Below are positions 17,183 through 26,663 of a stretch of 64,000 nucleotides of DNA, one piece after another. The stretch comes from Calothrix sp. PCC 7716 (lineage in GTDB: Bacteria; Cyanobacteriota; Cyanobacteriia; Cyanobacteriales; Nostocaceae). Numbering within the stretch: position 1 is the stretch's first letter; each line of letters begins with the position of its first letter. The translations under genes and the position numbers were made by a program. The stretch lies in the NCBI RefSeq assembly GCF_019977735.1, contig NZ_AP025018.1:1736001-1800000 (forward strand). Direction: 5' to 3'. Below the pieces are notes generated by a model. It worked only from the letters and a program-made list of their open reading frames with translations. It did not search any database and was not told the origin of the DNA.

Positions 17183-17956
17183 TTATGCGAAGGTAGAAAA
17201 GTCTAGGTTTGGAGGAATATCTTGAATGCGTCCGGGGCCTACTGCTTTTATGGCTTCACGCAAGTTAACATCACCTGTGTAAATAGCGCGTCCAACAATT
17301 GCACCTGTTACACCTTGGGGTTCGAGAGCAAGTAAGCTAAGTAAATCGGTGATAGAACTAACTCCACCAGAAGCGATAATTGGAATTGAAATTTTACTAG
17401 CAAGTTCGCGAAGTGCGTCAAGGTTGGGGCCTTGCATAGTACCATCACGATGGATATCGGTGTATATAATAGCCGAGGCGCCTAATTCTTGCATTTGTAT
17501 TGCGAGTTGGGTTGCTTGTATTTCTGAAGTTTCTAGCCAACCCCGTGTAGCGACAAGACCATTGCGAGCATCAATACCAACAATTATTTGACCGGGATAT
17601 TCTTGTGCTAGCGTTTGAACTAATTCAGGTTTTTCAACTGCGACGGTACCTAATATACAGTAGCGTACACCTACATCAAAAAGCTGTTTAACACTTTCTG
17701 AGTCGCGTAACCCTCCACCAACTTCTACAGGTATTGAAACTGCTTGGGTAATTGCTTGTATTGCTTCGAGGTTTACTAGTTTACCCTGTTTGGCGCCGTC
17801 TAGGTCTACCAAATGTAATCGAGTGGCGCCTGCTGCAACCCATTCTTGAGCAACTTCAGCAGGGTTTTCATTAAAAACTTGCGACTGCGCGTAGTCTCCT
17901 TGATAAAGTCGTACACAACGTCCTTCGAGTAAATCAATTGCTGGAATAACTTCCAT
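17183..17956 (-). CDS. hisA: Phosphoribosylformimino-AICAR phosphate isomerase HisA
   Basis: 1-(5-phosphoribosyl)-5-[(5-phosphoribosylamino)methylideneamino]imidazole-4-carboxamide isomerase, fourth step of histidine biosynthesis, cytoplasmic. 257 aa, the usual length. It shows the (beta/alpha)8 barrel with general acid/base residues Asp8 ([19 protein letters not shown]) and Asp129 (VGIDARNG), and two phosphate-binding motifs (VEVGGGLRD and IASGGVSS). The first residues MEVIPAIDL match the family start. No other his genes are nearby, as is typical in cyanobacteria. Confidence 0.96.
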   Translation of the reverse strand: MEVIPAIDLLEGRCVRLYQGDYAQSQVFNENPAEVAQEWVAAGATRLHLVDLDGAKQGKLVNLEAIQAITQAVSIPVEVGGGLRDSESVKQLFDVGVRYCILGTVAVEKPELVQTLAQEYPGQIIVGIDARNGLVATRGWLETSEIQATQLAIQMQELGASAIIYTDIHRDGTMQGPNLDALRELASKISIPIIASGGVSSITDLLSLLALEPQGVTGAIVGRAIYTGDVNLREAIKAVGPGRIQDIPPNLDFSTFA

Positions 17957-17970
17957 AGCGTTCCTATAAA

Positions 17971-18011
17971 TAAAAGGGGACTGAGAATTCTTTTTTATTC
18001 TCTCCCCCTTT
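17971..18011 (-). terminator. Terminator of the L,D-transpeptidase gene
   Basis: On the minus strand AAAGGGGgAGAGAAT pairs with ATTCTCagTCCCCTTT around an A-rich loop and is followed by TATTTA. It sits between the L,D-transpeptidase stop and hisA, so hisA likely has its own promoter. Confidence 0.65.
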
Positions 18012-18037
18012 GCTTATATTTTTTACAGTGTTGGAAC

Positions 18038-18559
18038 TTAACGATGTACAACTACAGGTGTACCAATCGATGCCCAACTATATAGAGTTCTAGCTTGCTT
18101 GGGTCGTAAATTTACACAACCTCGACTAACAGGGGTGCCAAAGCTATTATGCCAATAGGCGCCGTGAATACCATAGCTACCGTCGTAGTACATAACGCTA
18201 GGAACATTTTTCCTGTCATAGTCTTCACCACGCATTCTCGCTTTGCGGTGTTTGCTTTGGATATTAAAAACACCTGTTAATGTTGGGTCTTTTCTTCTTC
18301 CAGTAGAAACCAGCATCGAATAAACAGGTGTTCTACCTCGCCAAGCTACTAATTTTTGTTCAGATAAATCTACCTGAATCCAACGACGCTCTGACTGTTT
18401 GAGTCTTTGAATCGATTGACGAATTCTAGAACCCTTTGATTGCGCTAAAGCTTCTGTAGAACTTGCACCCAGAGAACCGAGAGTTATTGCTGCACCAACA
18501 AATATTGCTGTTAGGGGACGCACCCAATTGTTAGGAATCCAATTTTTCATAATTTGCAT
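18038..18559 (-). CDS. L,D-transpeptidase, YkuD domain
   Basis: A 173-aa exported enzyme that forms 3-3 peptidoglycan cross-links or attaches proteins to the wall. The N-terminus is a signal peptide (hydrophobic core about residues 14-32, AQA-like cleavage region near 40). The YkuD domain (about 60-172) carries the catalytic signature: IHG at 131-133, His137, and SRGCVNL with nucleophile Cys148. The N-terminal part of the domain has the WIQVDLSEQKL start characteristic of short YkuD proteins. A second Met at residue 4 could be the real start. It is flanked by a terminator on the 3' side and not clearly in an operon. Confidence 0.9.
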   Translation of the reverse strand: MQIMKNWIPNNWVRPLTAIFVGAAITLGSLGASSTEALAQSKGSRIRQSIQRLKQSERRWIQVDLSEQKLVAWRGRTPVYSMLVSTGRRKDPTLTGVFNIQSKHRKARMRGEDYDRKNVPSVMYYDGSYGIHGAYWHNSFGTPVSRGCVNLRPKQARTLYSWASIGTPVVVHR

Positions 18560-18661
18560 TCAGTTAATGATTTTTCAGCAAATATCGGCATATTGCCGTG
18601 GTGTGTGAGGTAGCTCTAATTACATAGTATTATTCGTTTGTTTCATTTTTAACATATCAAA

Positions 18662-19300
18662 TTACCCAACATCTAGGGTTTGAAGAAGTTTTTTCGCATT
18701 TTGAGTAATGAGTTCCCAATTTTGCGCTTCTATCAATGCTTTTGGAAATAGTTCTCCACTTAACCCTACTGCAACGGCGCCTGCAGATAAGAACTGTAAT
18801 GCATTGTCTATAGTCACACCTCCCGTCGGAATAAGGGGGATATGTCCGAGAGGCCCTTGTAAACTTTTGATATAATTAGCGCCACCGAGTGATTGAACAG
18901 GAAATACTTTAACCGTTGCAGCGCCTACTTTCCAAGCTGTAACAATTTCTGTAGGAGTTAAGGCGCCGGGAATAACTGGTATATTTTGAGCCATACCAGT
19001 ACGAATTAGTTCAGGGTCAACGTGTGGAGTAAAAATGTATTGCGCTCCACAATCAATCGCCAATTCCAAATCTTGTAAATTGAGTACTGTTCCTGTACCA
19101 ATAATACAGTCTGGCAATTCACAACGCAGCTTGGTAATTAAATCTACACTTGAATCACTATTCCAAGTAATTTCAATTAAACGCATTCCTGATGCTGCAA
19201 CGGCAAGCGCCATTTGCCGTCCCATCTCAAGTTTAGGCGCCCTAATTACAGCAAATGCACGATTCTTACGTAATATCGATAACCAATTATCAGCCATCAA
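18662..19300 (-). CDS. eda: KDPG/KHG aldolase (2-dehydro-3-deoxy-phosphogluconate aldolase)
   Basis: Bifunctional 4-hydroxy-2-oxoglutarate aldolase / KDPG aldolase, cleaving KDPG to pyruvate and glyceraldehyde 3-phosphate in the Entner-Doudoroff route. 212 aa, normal length. Class I barrel with Glu43 (RLIEITWNS), the GTGTV strand at 69-72, Schiff-base Lys131 (TVKVFPVQ) and the phosphate loop IPTGGV. The second Met (residue 2) could be the start. No edd gene is seen nearby; an Entner-Doudoroff branch operates in some cyanobacteria, so the role in this organism is inferred. Confidence 0.93.
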   Translation of the reverse strand: MMADNWLSILRKNRAFAVIRAPKLEMGRQMALAVAASGMRLIEITWNSDSSVDLITKLRCELPDCIIGTGTVLNLQDLELAIDCGAQYIFTPHVDPELIRTGMAQNIPVIPGALTPTEIVTAWKVGAATVKVFPVQSLGGANYIKSLQGPLGHIPLIPTGGVTIDNALQFLSAGAVAVGLSGELFPKALIEAQNWELITQNAKKLLQTLDVG

Positions 19301-19411
19301 TTCTTGACTATTAAATAAACTTATTAATTCAATTTACATTAGTTTGATTTTTCTCTCTACAAATGTATTCTAATTAAATACACGTAGAAAACAGTTTATA
19401 TTTGTGCTTGC

Positions 19412-20494
19412 ATGATAGCAAAAAAAATACTTGACAAAACAGCCATTAGTATGATTTTACTTCTGGCGATAACTTGTAGCTTGGCGCCAACAATATTAAA
19501 AGCCCAAAAAATAACATCCCCTGCAACATCAAAAATCGCTCTAAGCAATTCATACAGCTTACGAGTACATATATGGGATGTCTCAGATTTAGCGTTCACA
19601 AAAGATGGAAAAACTTTAGTCAGTGGTAGCTTGGACGAAACGATTCAAGTATGGGATTTATCGAAGCGTAAGTTAGTACGGTCGTTACCTGGTAATAAAG
19701 ATGGTGTAAATGCCGTAGCTTTAACACCTGACGGACTAACTTTAGCAAATGCGGGTGGTTCGGCAAAACCCAATACTGATACTTCTATTCGCATCACGAA
19801 CTTAAAAACAGGTAAAGTGATTCGCACTTTAACGGGTCATACACAAGGTATTACTTCTTTGAGTATAAGTCCTTCGGGGCAAACTCTCGTTAGTGGCAGT
19901 TATGACAAAACCATCAAACTGTGGAATTTAAACACAGGTCAACTAATCAATACACTAACGGGACATGGCGCCTGGGTGCGAGCAATAGCAATTAGTCCAG
20001 ACGGTAACACCCTAGTAAGTGGAGGCGGTTCACTTTCAGAGAATACCGATACATCTATTAAACTATGGGATTTACGCACCGGAAAACTAATTCGTAGTAT
20101 TACAGCAAATACTAATGCCGTTAGTTTTGTAAATTTTACACCTGATGGACAAACTATAATTAGTGGTGATGAAACCGCCATCAAAACATGGAACGTCTCA
20201 AACGGTGAGTTGATAAATACTATAAAAGCACCATCAGCCGAAGGGATCAAAGCAATTGCGATTAGTCCCGACGGTACAACAGTAGCTACAACTTCTTTAG
20301 ATGCATCAGTAAGATTATGGAATCTAGCTTCAGGAAAACTTGTAAAAACTGTTGTCCCTGCTGCCAATAACCAAAATTTAGACCGTATATACCCTAGCAG
20401 CGTTCGCTTTAGCCCAGACGGTAAAACCATCGCCATCGGACATGGTGGAGGCGCCTATAACTCCCAATTCCAAATAAACCTACAACCAATATAA
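19412..20494 (+). CDS. Secreted WD40-repeat protein
   Basis: A 360-aa protein with an N-terminal signal peptide (hydrophobic segment at about residues 12-31) and about seven WD40 blades from residue 52 to the end. Repeats such as GHTQGITSLSISPSGQTLVS followed by KLWNLNTGQL show the GH...WD spacing with a conserved T-L-V-S-G-S turn. WD40 beta-propellers mediate protein interactions; the signal peptide places this one in the periplasm or outside. Such proteins are numerous in filamentous cyanobacteria. The last blade is imperfect (ends INLQPI). No partner gene is evident. Confidence 0.88.
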   Translation: MIAKKILDKTAISMILLLAITCSLAPTILKAQKITSPATSKIALSNSYSLRVHIWDVSDLAFTKDGKTLVSGSLDETIQVWDLSKRKLVRSLPGNKDGVNAVALTPDGLTLANAGGSAKPNTDTSIRITNLKTGKVIRTLTGHTQGITSLSISPSGQTLVSGSYDKTIKLWNLNTGQLINTLTGHGAWVRAIAISPDGNTLVSGGGSLSENTDTSIKLWDLRTGKLIRSITANTNAVSFVNFTPDGQTIISGDETAIKTWNVSNGELINTIKAPSAEGIKAIAISPDGTTVATTSLDASVRLWNLASGKLVKTVVPAANNQNLDRIYPSSVRFSPDGKTIAIGHGGGAYNSQFQINLQPI

Positions 20495-20521
20495 ACATTA
20501 ATCTTTTACTCTTCTCTTCTC

Positions 20522-20554
20522 TTGTCTTGTGGAGCGGGCATCCCTGCCCGCCCC
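20522..20554. repeat. Dispersed GGCATCC hairpin repeat
   Basis: CTTGTGGAGCGGGCATCCCTGCCCGC: arms GCGGGCA / TGCCCGC around TCCC. The same design (CTTGTGG + inverted repeat around GGCATCC) recurs at 28758, 30078, 38226, 42541, 42607, and in variant form at 17150 and 45503. Confidence 0.8.
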
Positions 20555-20674
20555 TATAAATATCTGCCCATCCCAAAAAATACCACCCTCAATTCAGTCG
20601 CGAGCAAGATGCAACGGCGTAAATAAAAATTTAAGCTCATAGCAATAAACTTTAAAATAATTGTAGCTAAAAAT

Positions 20675-21505
20675 ATGCCTCTCCATAAACTTGCTAGCTT
20701 CGACCCAACTTATAAAGAAACATTTGGTGGTGATGACGTTAAAGGCTTAGAACTGTATACCGAAGGCGGTACTCACATTGGTTCAGTTGATGATGCATTA
20801 GTTGATGACGATGGAAAGTTTCGTTATTTAGTTATCAATACAATGCATGGCTCAACAAATAAAACTATTTTATTACCAATTGGACTATCTCGAATTGCCT
20901 ATAACGAATCGCGCGTCTATGTCGATGGGCTGAGTAAAGAACAAGTCGAACATCTACCAGAATATAAAGACAGCATGGCAGTTGATTACGACTACGAAGA
21001 AGGAGTACGACAAGCGTATCGTCCAGCAACCCAGAATACAACATACAACCGTGACACATACAATTATCAACAAGACTCTAACTTGTACGATTTGAACGCA
21101 CGCGACAATCAGACATTCAAGTTATACGAAGAACGATTAATTGCCAATAAAAATCGTGTCAAAGCCGGAGAAGTGACTCTTGGCAAACATATCGAAACAG
21201 AAACCGCAACAGTTACAGTCCCCCTAGAAAAAGAGCGAGTAGTAATTGAACGAGTTTCAACACCATCTAGCGAAGCAGTAGTAGATTCTACAATAATAAA
21301 CTTCCAAGAAGGAGAAATCGCGCGGATTGAAGTTTACGAAGAAACACCAGAAATTCGTAAAGAAGCATATGTACGCGAAGAAGTGCGAATCAAAAAAATA
21401 GTTGAGCAAGAAAACTTTGAAGCCAAAGAAACAATTCGTCGCGAAGAATTAGACATTGATACTCAAGGCGATTTAAATGTCAACGACAGAAAGACCAATA
21501 TGTAA
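20675..21505 (+). CDS. PRC-barrel and DUF2382 domain protein
   Basis: 276 aa. The N-terminal half (about residues 15-95) is a PRC-barrel: the segments GLELYTEGGTHIGSVDDALV and FRYLVINT are characteristic. The C-terminal part (about 145-265) is the DUF2382 domain, with the conserved YEERLIANKNRVKAGEVTLG and several VRKEAYV/EEVRIKK-type repeats; it is strongly charged. A Tyr/Asn/Gln-rich linker joins the two. Cyanobacterial proteins of this type are often stress-associated, but no activity is established. Cytoplasmic by composition. Confidence 0.88.
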   Translation: MPLHKLASFDPTYKETFGGDDVKGLELYTEGGTHIGSVDDALVDDDGKFRYLVINTMHGSTNKTILLPIGLSRIAYNESRVYVDGLSKEQVEHLPEYKDSMAVDYDYEEGVRQAYRPATQNTTYNRDTYNYQQDSNLYDLNARDNQTFKLYEERLIANKNRVKAGEVTLGKHIETETATVTVPLEKERVVIERVSTPSSEAVVDSTIINFQEGEIARIEVYEETPEIRKEAYVREEVRIKKIVEQENFEAKETIRREELDIDTQGDLNVNDRKTNM

Positions 21506-21522
21506 ATGTCTATTTTAAAATC

Positions 21523-21617
21523 CCCCCTTGCCAAGAAGTTGTGTGTACACGACAGCCTTAATAAGGGGGGTAATAAGCGCTCTTTCCCCCCCTTATTAAG
21601 GGGGGGGGTAGGGGGGA
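21523..21617. repeat. C/G-run hairpins of the CCCCCTTATTAAGGGGG family with embedded TGTGTACAC motif
   Basis: Runs of CCCCCTT and AAGGGGG form hairpins 3' of the DUF2382 gene. The first arm is interrupted by a segment containing TTGTGTGTACACGACAGCCTT, which matches the ends of the MITE-like element at 44580. Related CCCCC/GGGGG repeats occur at 44541 and 63060. Confidence 0.75.
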
Positions 21618-21631
21618 TTAGTATAGTTTGG

Positions 21632-24145
21632 TTATGTTAATATGGCGCCACCCATTAGGCGTTCGTGTCGATATTTTAATTCTTCTTTCATTAAAAACCA
21701 ACGGTCTAATGTGGGGTCAATTTCCATGATTTTTTCTGCTGCATTACGTGCGAGTATTAATATTTGTTCGTCTTCTACTAAGCTTGCTAATGTGAAGTCT
21801 GCTACTCCTGATTGTTTTCTTCCTAATACTTCGCCGGGACCACGAAAACGCATGTCCATTTCTGAGATGAAAAAGCCGTCTTGTGATTGTTCTAATACTT
21901 TTAATCGTTGTTGGGCATCGGCACTTTTGGAACTGCTCATTAATAAACAATATGATTGTGCGGCGCCTCTTCCAACACGACCACGTAATTGGTGTAATTG
22001 TGATAATCCAAATCTTTCGGCGTTTTCAACGAGCATTACTGTGGCATTGGGTACATCAACACCGACTTCTACAACAGTGGTGGATACTAATATTTGTGTT
22101 TCTCCGTCCCTAAATTTAGTAATTGCTTCATCTTTCTCTGCTGAACTCATGCGTCCATGCAGTAACCCAACTTTAAAGTCTGGAAATATGACTTCTTGTA
22201 GGTTTTGATGTTCTTCTACGGCGGAACGTAAATCGAGTTTTTCTGATTCTTCGACTAATGGTAATACTACATATACCTGGCGCCCTTGAGCTATTTCGCG
22301 ACGCATTAAGTCGTATGCGTCTTCGCGCTGACTAGCCATTAGTGGGGTGGTTTTAATGGCTTGGCGCCCTGGTGGTAATTCGTCTATTTGGCTTACGTCT
22401 AAGTCCCCGTGTATTGTTAATGCTAGGGTACGGGGAATGGGAGTGGCGGTCATTGTTAATACATGAGGCTGGGCGCCTTTTTGCTGTAGTTTAGCGCGTT
22501 GTTCGACTCCGAAGCGGTGTTGCTCGTCAATTACTACTAGACCAAGACGATTAAAGTTTACTGGGTCTTGTATTAAGGCGTGAGTTCCTACTAGTAATGG
22601 TAGTTCTCCGGTTTCGAGATGCGCGTGAATTTGGCGCCGTTTTGATGCTTTTGTTGAACCTGTTAGTAGTTCGACGGGAAGATGCAATAAGTTAAACCAG
22701 CTTACTAGTTTACGATAGTGTTGTTCTGCTAATACTTCGGTTGGCGCCATTAATGCACCTTGATATCCTGATTGTATAGCAGCTAGTAATGCTATTACGG
22801 CTACTACTGTTTTACCAGAACCTACATCACCTTGTACTAGGCGATTCATTGGTACTGTTTTTTGAAGGTCGCCAAGTATATCGTTAATTACTCGCTGTTG
22901 GGCGCCTGTGAGTTGGAAGGGTAAAATCTTATAAAATTCGTCTACGAGTTGCCCTTTCGGAACAAGTACTGCACTAGTTTGAATTTGTTTAGCTTTGTGC
23001 TGACGTTGAAGTAAACCTAGTTGAAGGTAGTAAAATTCATCGAATACTAAACGACGACGGGCGCCTGTTAATGAGTCGCTATCTGGAGGAAAATGGATGT
23101 TGTTAATGGCATCTTTTAATTCCATTAAGTTGTATTTGTCGCGCAAACCTTTTGGTAATGGGTCTTTAATTAGTTGTGCTGCTGGCATTGCTGCTGTTAC
23201 AGCTTGGCGAACTAAAGATGCTACGACTCCTTCGGTAAGAGCGTATATTGGTACTACTCGTCCGATTGTTAAAGATTCTATTTCATCACCTGGATTGGCT
23301 AATACTTCTATTTCCGGATTATCTATTGTTTTACCGTATTTACTTGCTTTTACTAATCCACATACTGCTACTACTGTGCCGGCTACATATTGACGCTTGA
23401 TGCTTTCTTGCCAAGCTCGACTCGAATAACGGGCGCCTGCGTAAAAACGACCAATTTTAAGGCGCCCAGTGTTGTCGCGCAGTTGTAATTCTAATATTGT
23501 TAATTTTTTATTTTTTGGACTTGTAAAACAACTACAGCTTTTTATTGTTGCCACTATAGTTACTGTTTCTCCGGCTTGTAGTTCGTTGATGCGAACTTGA
23601 CGCGCGTAGTCAATGTGGTCGCGGGGAAAGTAATATAGTAGGTCGCGCACGGTATATAAACCAAGCCGAGCTAATTTATCGGCTTGACGCGGACCAATTT
23701 CGGATAATTCGCTAATTTTTTGGTTGAGTCCTGGGGCAAGTCGGCGTGATATTTCGGCGCCGATAGGAGATTTAGTTTTTGGAGTTTTATAGTTTGGTTT
23801 TGATTCTGATACTGAGATTTTTGGAGTAGAGGTTTTTGGAGTGGCGATTTTTTCTACTTCCACCCCGGATTCAGTAGAAATAAATTGATGGATGTAGCGA
23901 CGAGTTTGAGCGACTAAACTCTGGCGTGAGGCAATATCAAGGCTTGAATAATCAGCATATTCGGCTGCTAGTTGTTGCCAACGGTCACGTTCTTCACTTG
24001 GTATTCCTGAAGGAAATTTACCAAATGTTAAGCACAAAAATTCACTGAAGCGGTATTGCCGACCCACCAAGTCGGTGAAGCCTTGTTCCGCTTCTATTGC
24101 CAAAGCTTTTTGTAATCTTAACCAGTCTGGTTTCTCAATAGCCAT
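21632..24145 (-). CDS. recG: ATP-dependent DNA helicase RecG
   Basis: RecG reverses stalled replication forks and migrates Holliday junctions. 837 aa, the length typical of cyanobacterial RecG, which carries an extra N-terminal region (here about 1-140, ending in a Pro/Lys/Ser/Thr-rich linker). The wedge/OB-fold domain spans about 145-340 (QKISELSEIGPRQADKLARL, YYFPRDHIDYA). The helicase core follows with Walker A GDVGSGKT (439-446), DEQH box (540-543), TATPIPRTL, and C-terminal motifs VVEVGVDVPNA and QLRGRVGRG. It starts 26 bp after the gene at 24172 ends, so the two are cotranscribed. Confidence 0.97.
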   Translation of the reverse strand: MAIEKPDWLRLQKALAIEAEQGFTDLVGRQYRFSEFLCLTFGKFPSGIPSEERDRWQQLAAEYADYSSLDIASRQSLVAQTRRYIHQFISTESGVEVEKIATPKTSTPKISVSESKPNYKTPKTKSPIGAEISRRLAPGLNQKISELSEIGPRQADKLARLGLYTVRDLLYYFPRDHIDYARQVRINELQAGETVTIVATIKSCSCFTSPKNKKLTILELQLRDNTGRLKIGRFYAGARYSSRAWQESIKRQYVAGTVVAVCGLVKASKYGKTIDNPEIEVLANPGDEIESLTIGRVVPIYALTEGVVASLVRQAVTAAMPAAQLIKDPLPKGLRDKYNLMELKDAINNIHFPPDSDSLTGARRRLVFDEFYYLQLGLLQRQHKAKQIQTSAVLVPKGQLVDEFYKILPFQLTGAQQRVINDILGDLQKTVPMNRLVQGDVGSGKTVVAVIALLAAIQSGYQGALMAPTEVLAEQHYRKLVSWFNLLHLPVELLTGSTKASKRRQIHAHLETGELPLLVGTHALIQDPVNFNRLGLVVIDEQHRFGVEQRAKLQQKGAQPHVLTMTATPIPRTLALTIHGDLDVSQIDELPPGRQAIKTTPLMASQREDAYDLMRREIAQGRQVYVVLPLVEESEKLDLRSAVEEHQNLQEVIFPDFKVGLLHGRMSSAEKDEAITKFRDGETQILVSTTVVEVGVDVPNATVMLVENAERFGLSQLHQLRGRVGRGAAQSYCLLMSSSKSADAQQRLKVLEQSQDGFFISEMDMRFRGPGEVLGRKQSGVADFTLASLVEDEQILILARNAAEKIMEIDPTLDRWFLMKEELKYRHERLMGGAILT

Positions 24146-24171
24146 TTCGATTTCTGGATTTCGCTCTTTAT

Positions 24172-25356
24172 CTATAAATCATCAAACCAACTTGCACGCC
24201 AAGCAGCTTCAGCTTGTGCAACTGCTAGTTCGCGTTGTTTTTTAAAGTAGTCACGACGCAGTTTATGTAACTGACCATGAAGAATACGGAGTTGCTTACG
24301 GGTTACAGAAACTTGGGAATCAGCAAATTCAATTTCTGGTAACCGTAAGTTAACTGCCATAATTTGTGTTAAACTAGAATCGCCTTTTTTTTCACTTTCT
24401 ACTTCTATTACAACGCTTAAAACATTGGGTGGCCCGGGCATAACATCGGCAGCTTCAGATACAGTTGCAGCAGCTTCTATAACTGGTTCGGGTAGTTTTT
24501 TAGGTAAAATGTCAGATTTTTGCAGTAGCAAATTAGCTTCGCGCGAAAGCTTTTTGAGTGCAAATTGTGTAGATATTTCAAGACTCTGCACCCATCGGTT
24601 AATTTCCATTGGGTTTGAGGCATTAATATCCGAAAAACGTAAAGGAACTGGATTTATTAGTGGAAATATTGGAATTTTAGGGAATCGATGAATCGTTTTG
24701 TTTGCTTCAGATTTTTTTTCAGGTTGCGAAGGCGCCGATTCCTCTTCCTCGCTGTCGTCGGTGTCTTCGTCGTCAAATTCCTCCATATCCTCCATGTCCT
24801 CTATGTCCATGTCCATATCTTCCATATCTTCCATATCTTCCATGTCTTCCATGTCTTCCATGTCAAAGGGAGACCCTTCGCTTGCCAATAACTCAATAAA
24901 CGATAAAGGAATTGCTGAGGAGGAATTTTCTTGCTGATTTTTTCTCTCGTCTTGCTCGTCAGTTGCATATGCAGTGTCTATTTCTCTAGCATCTGCTTCT
25001 TTCACATCTGCTGATTTTTGTTGTGTGGCATCGTGCAGTATTAATGTATTATCTTCATTGGGTGCAGGCTCTGCTCCTGGCTTTGTGTACTTCTCTAACT
25101 GCTCTGCTGTCTGTGTGCCAAGATTACGGATTGATTGCTGCAATTTTTGCCTTTGATTCAAAGACAACCGTAAAAATATTTGTGGGTATCCTTGGGTACA
25201 CAAATGGTAGGTAGCTAAAATTAACTGCTGCCGTACTGCTTTACCTAGCGCGGCAAAATAATTAGTGTAAGACTCCTGTAATGAGTTCGCAATTCCACTT
25301 GCAGTCTCTTCTAATGCTTTGATATCTTTCTCGATTCGCTCAATCGCTCTCGCCAT
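24172..25356 (-). CDS. Conserved cyanobacterial protein with acidic Asp-Met repeat, upstream of recG
   Basis: A 394-aa protein of unknown function. Residues 1-120 are helical (IERIEKDIKALEETASGIAN, then an ATYHLCTQGYPQIFLRLSLN segment), residues about 120-230 are an acidic, disordered region with repeated EDM triplets encoded by 9-bp tandem repeats, and the C-terminal 160 residues are again helical, with TRKQLRILHGQLHKLRRDYF and a final AEAAWRASWFDDL. The N- and C-terminal parts look conserved while the middle is freely variable. It precedes recG by 26 bp on the same strand; a shared role in DNA maintenance is only suggested by that linkage. Confidence 0.75.
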   Translation of the reverse strand: MARAIERIEKDIKALEETASGIANSLQESYTNYFAALGKAVRQQLILATYHLCTQGYPQIFLRLSLNQRQKLQQSIRNLGTQTAEQLEKYTKPGAEPAPNEDNTLILHDATQQKSADVKEADAREIDTAYATDEQDERKNQQENSSSAIPLSFIELLASEGSPFDMEDMEDMEDMEDMEDMDMDIEDMEDMEEFDDEDTDDSEEEESAPSQPEKKSEANKTIHRFPKIPIFPLINPVPLRFSDINASNPMEINRWVQSLEISTQFALKKLSREANLLLQKSDILPKKLPEPVIEAAATVSEAADVMPGPPNVLSVVIEVESEKKGDSSLTQIMAVNLRLPEIEFADSQVSVTRKQLRILHGQLHKLRRDYFKKQRELAVAQAEAAWRASWFDDL

Positions 25357-25465
25357 AAGCTTTTTCTGTCCATATATTTATATAACTACAAAAAATTTGA
25401 CTGAAAATATTTACCTTAGTACTTGTGTATGTAGATATTATAGATTATAGAGTTTTGGAATGTTA

Positions 25466-25500
25466 AATCAAAAACAGGTCAGGCTCAAAGCTTGACCTGC
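25466..25500 (-). terminator. Rho-independent terminator of tsf
   Basis: On the minus strand CAGGTCA and TGACCTG pair around an AGCTTTGAGCC loop, followed by TTTTTGATTT. It lies about 30 bp beyond the tsf stop codon, a textbook intrinsic terminator for the rpsB-tsf transcript. Confidence 0.85.
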
Positions 25501-25529
25501 CATGATATGAAGTGTTTATAAGCGCACTT

Positions 25530-26471
25530 TTACTTGGCGCCTATTTGTGCTGCGACTTCATCAGCAAAGCTCATTTCTTGTTTCTCGATACCTTCACCTA
25601 GAACAAAGCGAGCAAAGCGCTTAACTTCGATGGTATCACCGAGTTTGTTACTTGCTTGCTTAACTAACTCCTCTACGGTGATGCTTTGATCACGAATATA
25701 AGGCTGGTCAACCAAAGTCATTTCTTTGAGACGTTTGTCAATTCGTCCCTGAACGATTTTTTCTTTGATATTATCAGGCTTATTCGCGAGGTCATCGCGT
25801 CCCATTTCAATTTCTTTTTCTTTTTGAGCAATTTCAGTGGGTATTTCTTCGACGTTGACATACTCAACGTTTGGACATGCTGCAACTTGCATCGCGATGT
25901 TGCGTGCCAAAGTTTTAAATTCTTCGTTATTTGCAGCAGTATTTTGGCAGTCTAATTCAACTAGAACACCAACTCTTCCACCTGTATGGATGTAGCTTTC
26001 AACTACACCTTGTGTTCCTTCCGACAGTGAGAAATTTTCTAAGCGACGCACTTGCATGTTTTCACCCAACTGTGCCACTTGTTGCTTTAAAATTTCAGCA
26101 ACTGTTAAATCTTCATTCTCAATATAAGGTTGAGACAACAGTTCCGAAACGCTACTTGCGGTAACAGCTTGAAGAGCAAGATTGCTTACAAGAGCTTTAA
26201 AAGCATCATTACGCGCAACAAAATCGGTTTGGCAGTTTACTTCTAGCAAAACACCAACACGACCATCTTGTTGAACAGAAGTCTCAACAAGCCCTTCAGC
26301 AGTCACTTTTCCTGCTGCTTTATCAGCTTTGGAGATACCTTTTTGCCGTAACCATTCGGAGGCTTTTTCAATATCACCTTCGTTTTCTTTTAGTGCTTTT
26401 TTACAGTCCATCATGCCGGCGCCAGTTTTTTGGCGCAGCTCTTGGACAAGTTTTGCAGATACTTCCGCCAT
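25530..26471 (-). CDS. tsf: Translation elongation factor Ts
   Basis: EF-Ts regenerates EF-Tu-GTP by nucleotide exchange. 313 aa with the N-terminal UBA-like domain and signature [19 protein letters not shown] (residues 10-28), then two dimerisation domains starting [15 protein letters not shown] and [15 protein letters not shown]. The presence of a second full-length dimerisation domain and a C-terminal helical module ending [14 protein letters not shown] is typical of cyanobacterial and plastid EF-Ts. It lies downstream of rpsB on the same strand with a heptamer-repeat spacer between. Confidence 0.97.
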   Translation of the reverse strand: MAEVSAKLVQELRQKTGAGMMDCKKALKENEGDIEKASEWLRQKGISKADKAAGKVTAEGLVETSVQQDGRVGVLLEVNCQTDFVARNDAFKALVSNLALQAVTASSVSELLSQPYIENEDLTVAEILKQQVAQLGENMQVRRLENFSLSEGTQGVVESYIHTGGRVGVLVELDCQNTAANNEEFKTLARNIAMQVAACPNVEYVNVEEIPTEIAQKEKEIEMGRDDLANKPDNIKEKIVQGRIDKRLKEMTLVDQPYIRDQSITVEELVKQASNKLGDTIEVKRFARFVLGEGIEKQEMSFADEVAAQIGAK

Positions 26472-26497
26472 ATTGCCTCAATCCCTAAACTAATGAG

Positions 26498-26657
26498 TTG
26501 AAAGTGCTGAGTGCTGAGTGCTGAACTAAGAGTGCTGAGTTAAGAGTGCTGAGTGCTGAGTTAAGAGTTTAAAGTTACTAACTTCTAACTCCTAACTTCT
26601 AACTCCTAACTCCTAATTCTTAACTTACTACTCAGCACTCAGCACTCAGCACTCATT
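26498..26657. repeat. Heptanucleotide tandem repeats (STRR) forming a large inverted structure between rpsB and tsf
   Basis: Left part: repeated AGTGCTG units with AGTTAAG variants. Middle: repeated CTTCTAA / CTCCTAA heptamers. Right part: ACTCAGC units, which are the reverse complement of the left arm. The whole 160-bp spacer can fold as one long imperfect hairpin between the two cotranscribed genes. The same heptamer family occurs at 33106, 36587 and 58984. Confidence 0.9.
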
Positions 26658-26663
26658 ACTCTT

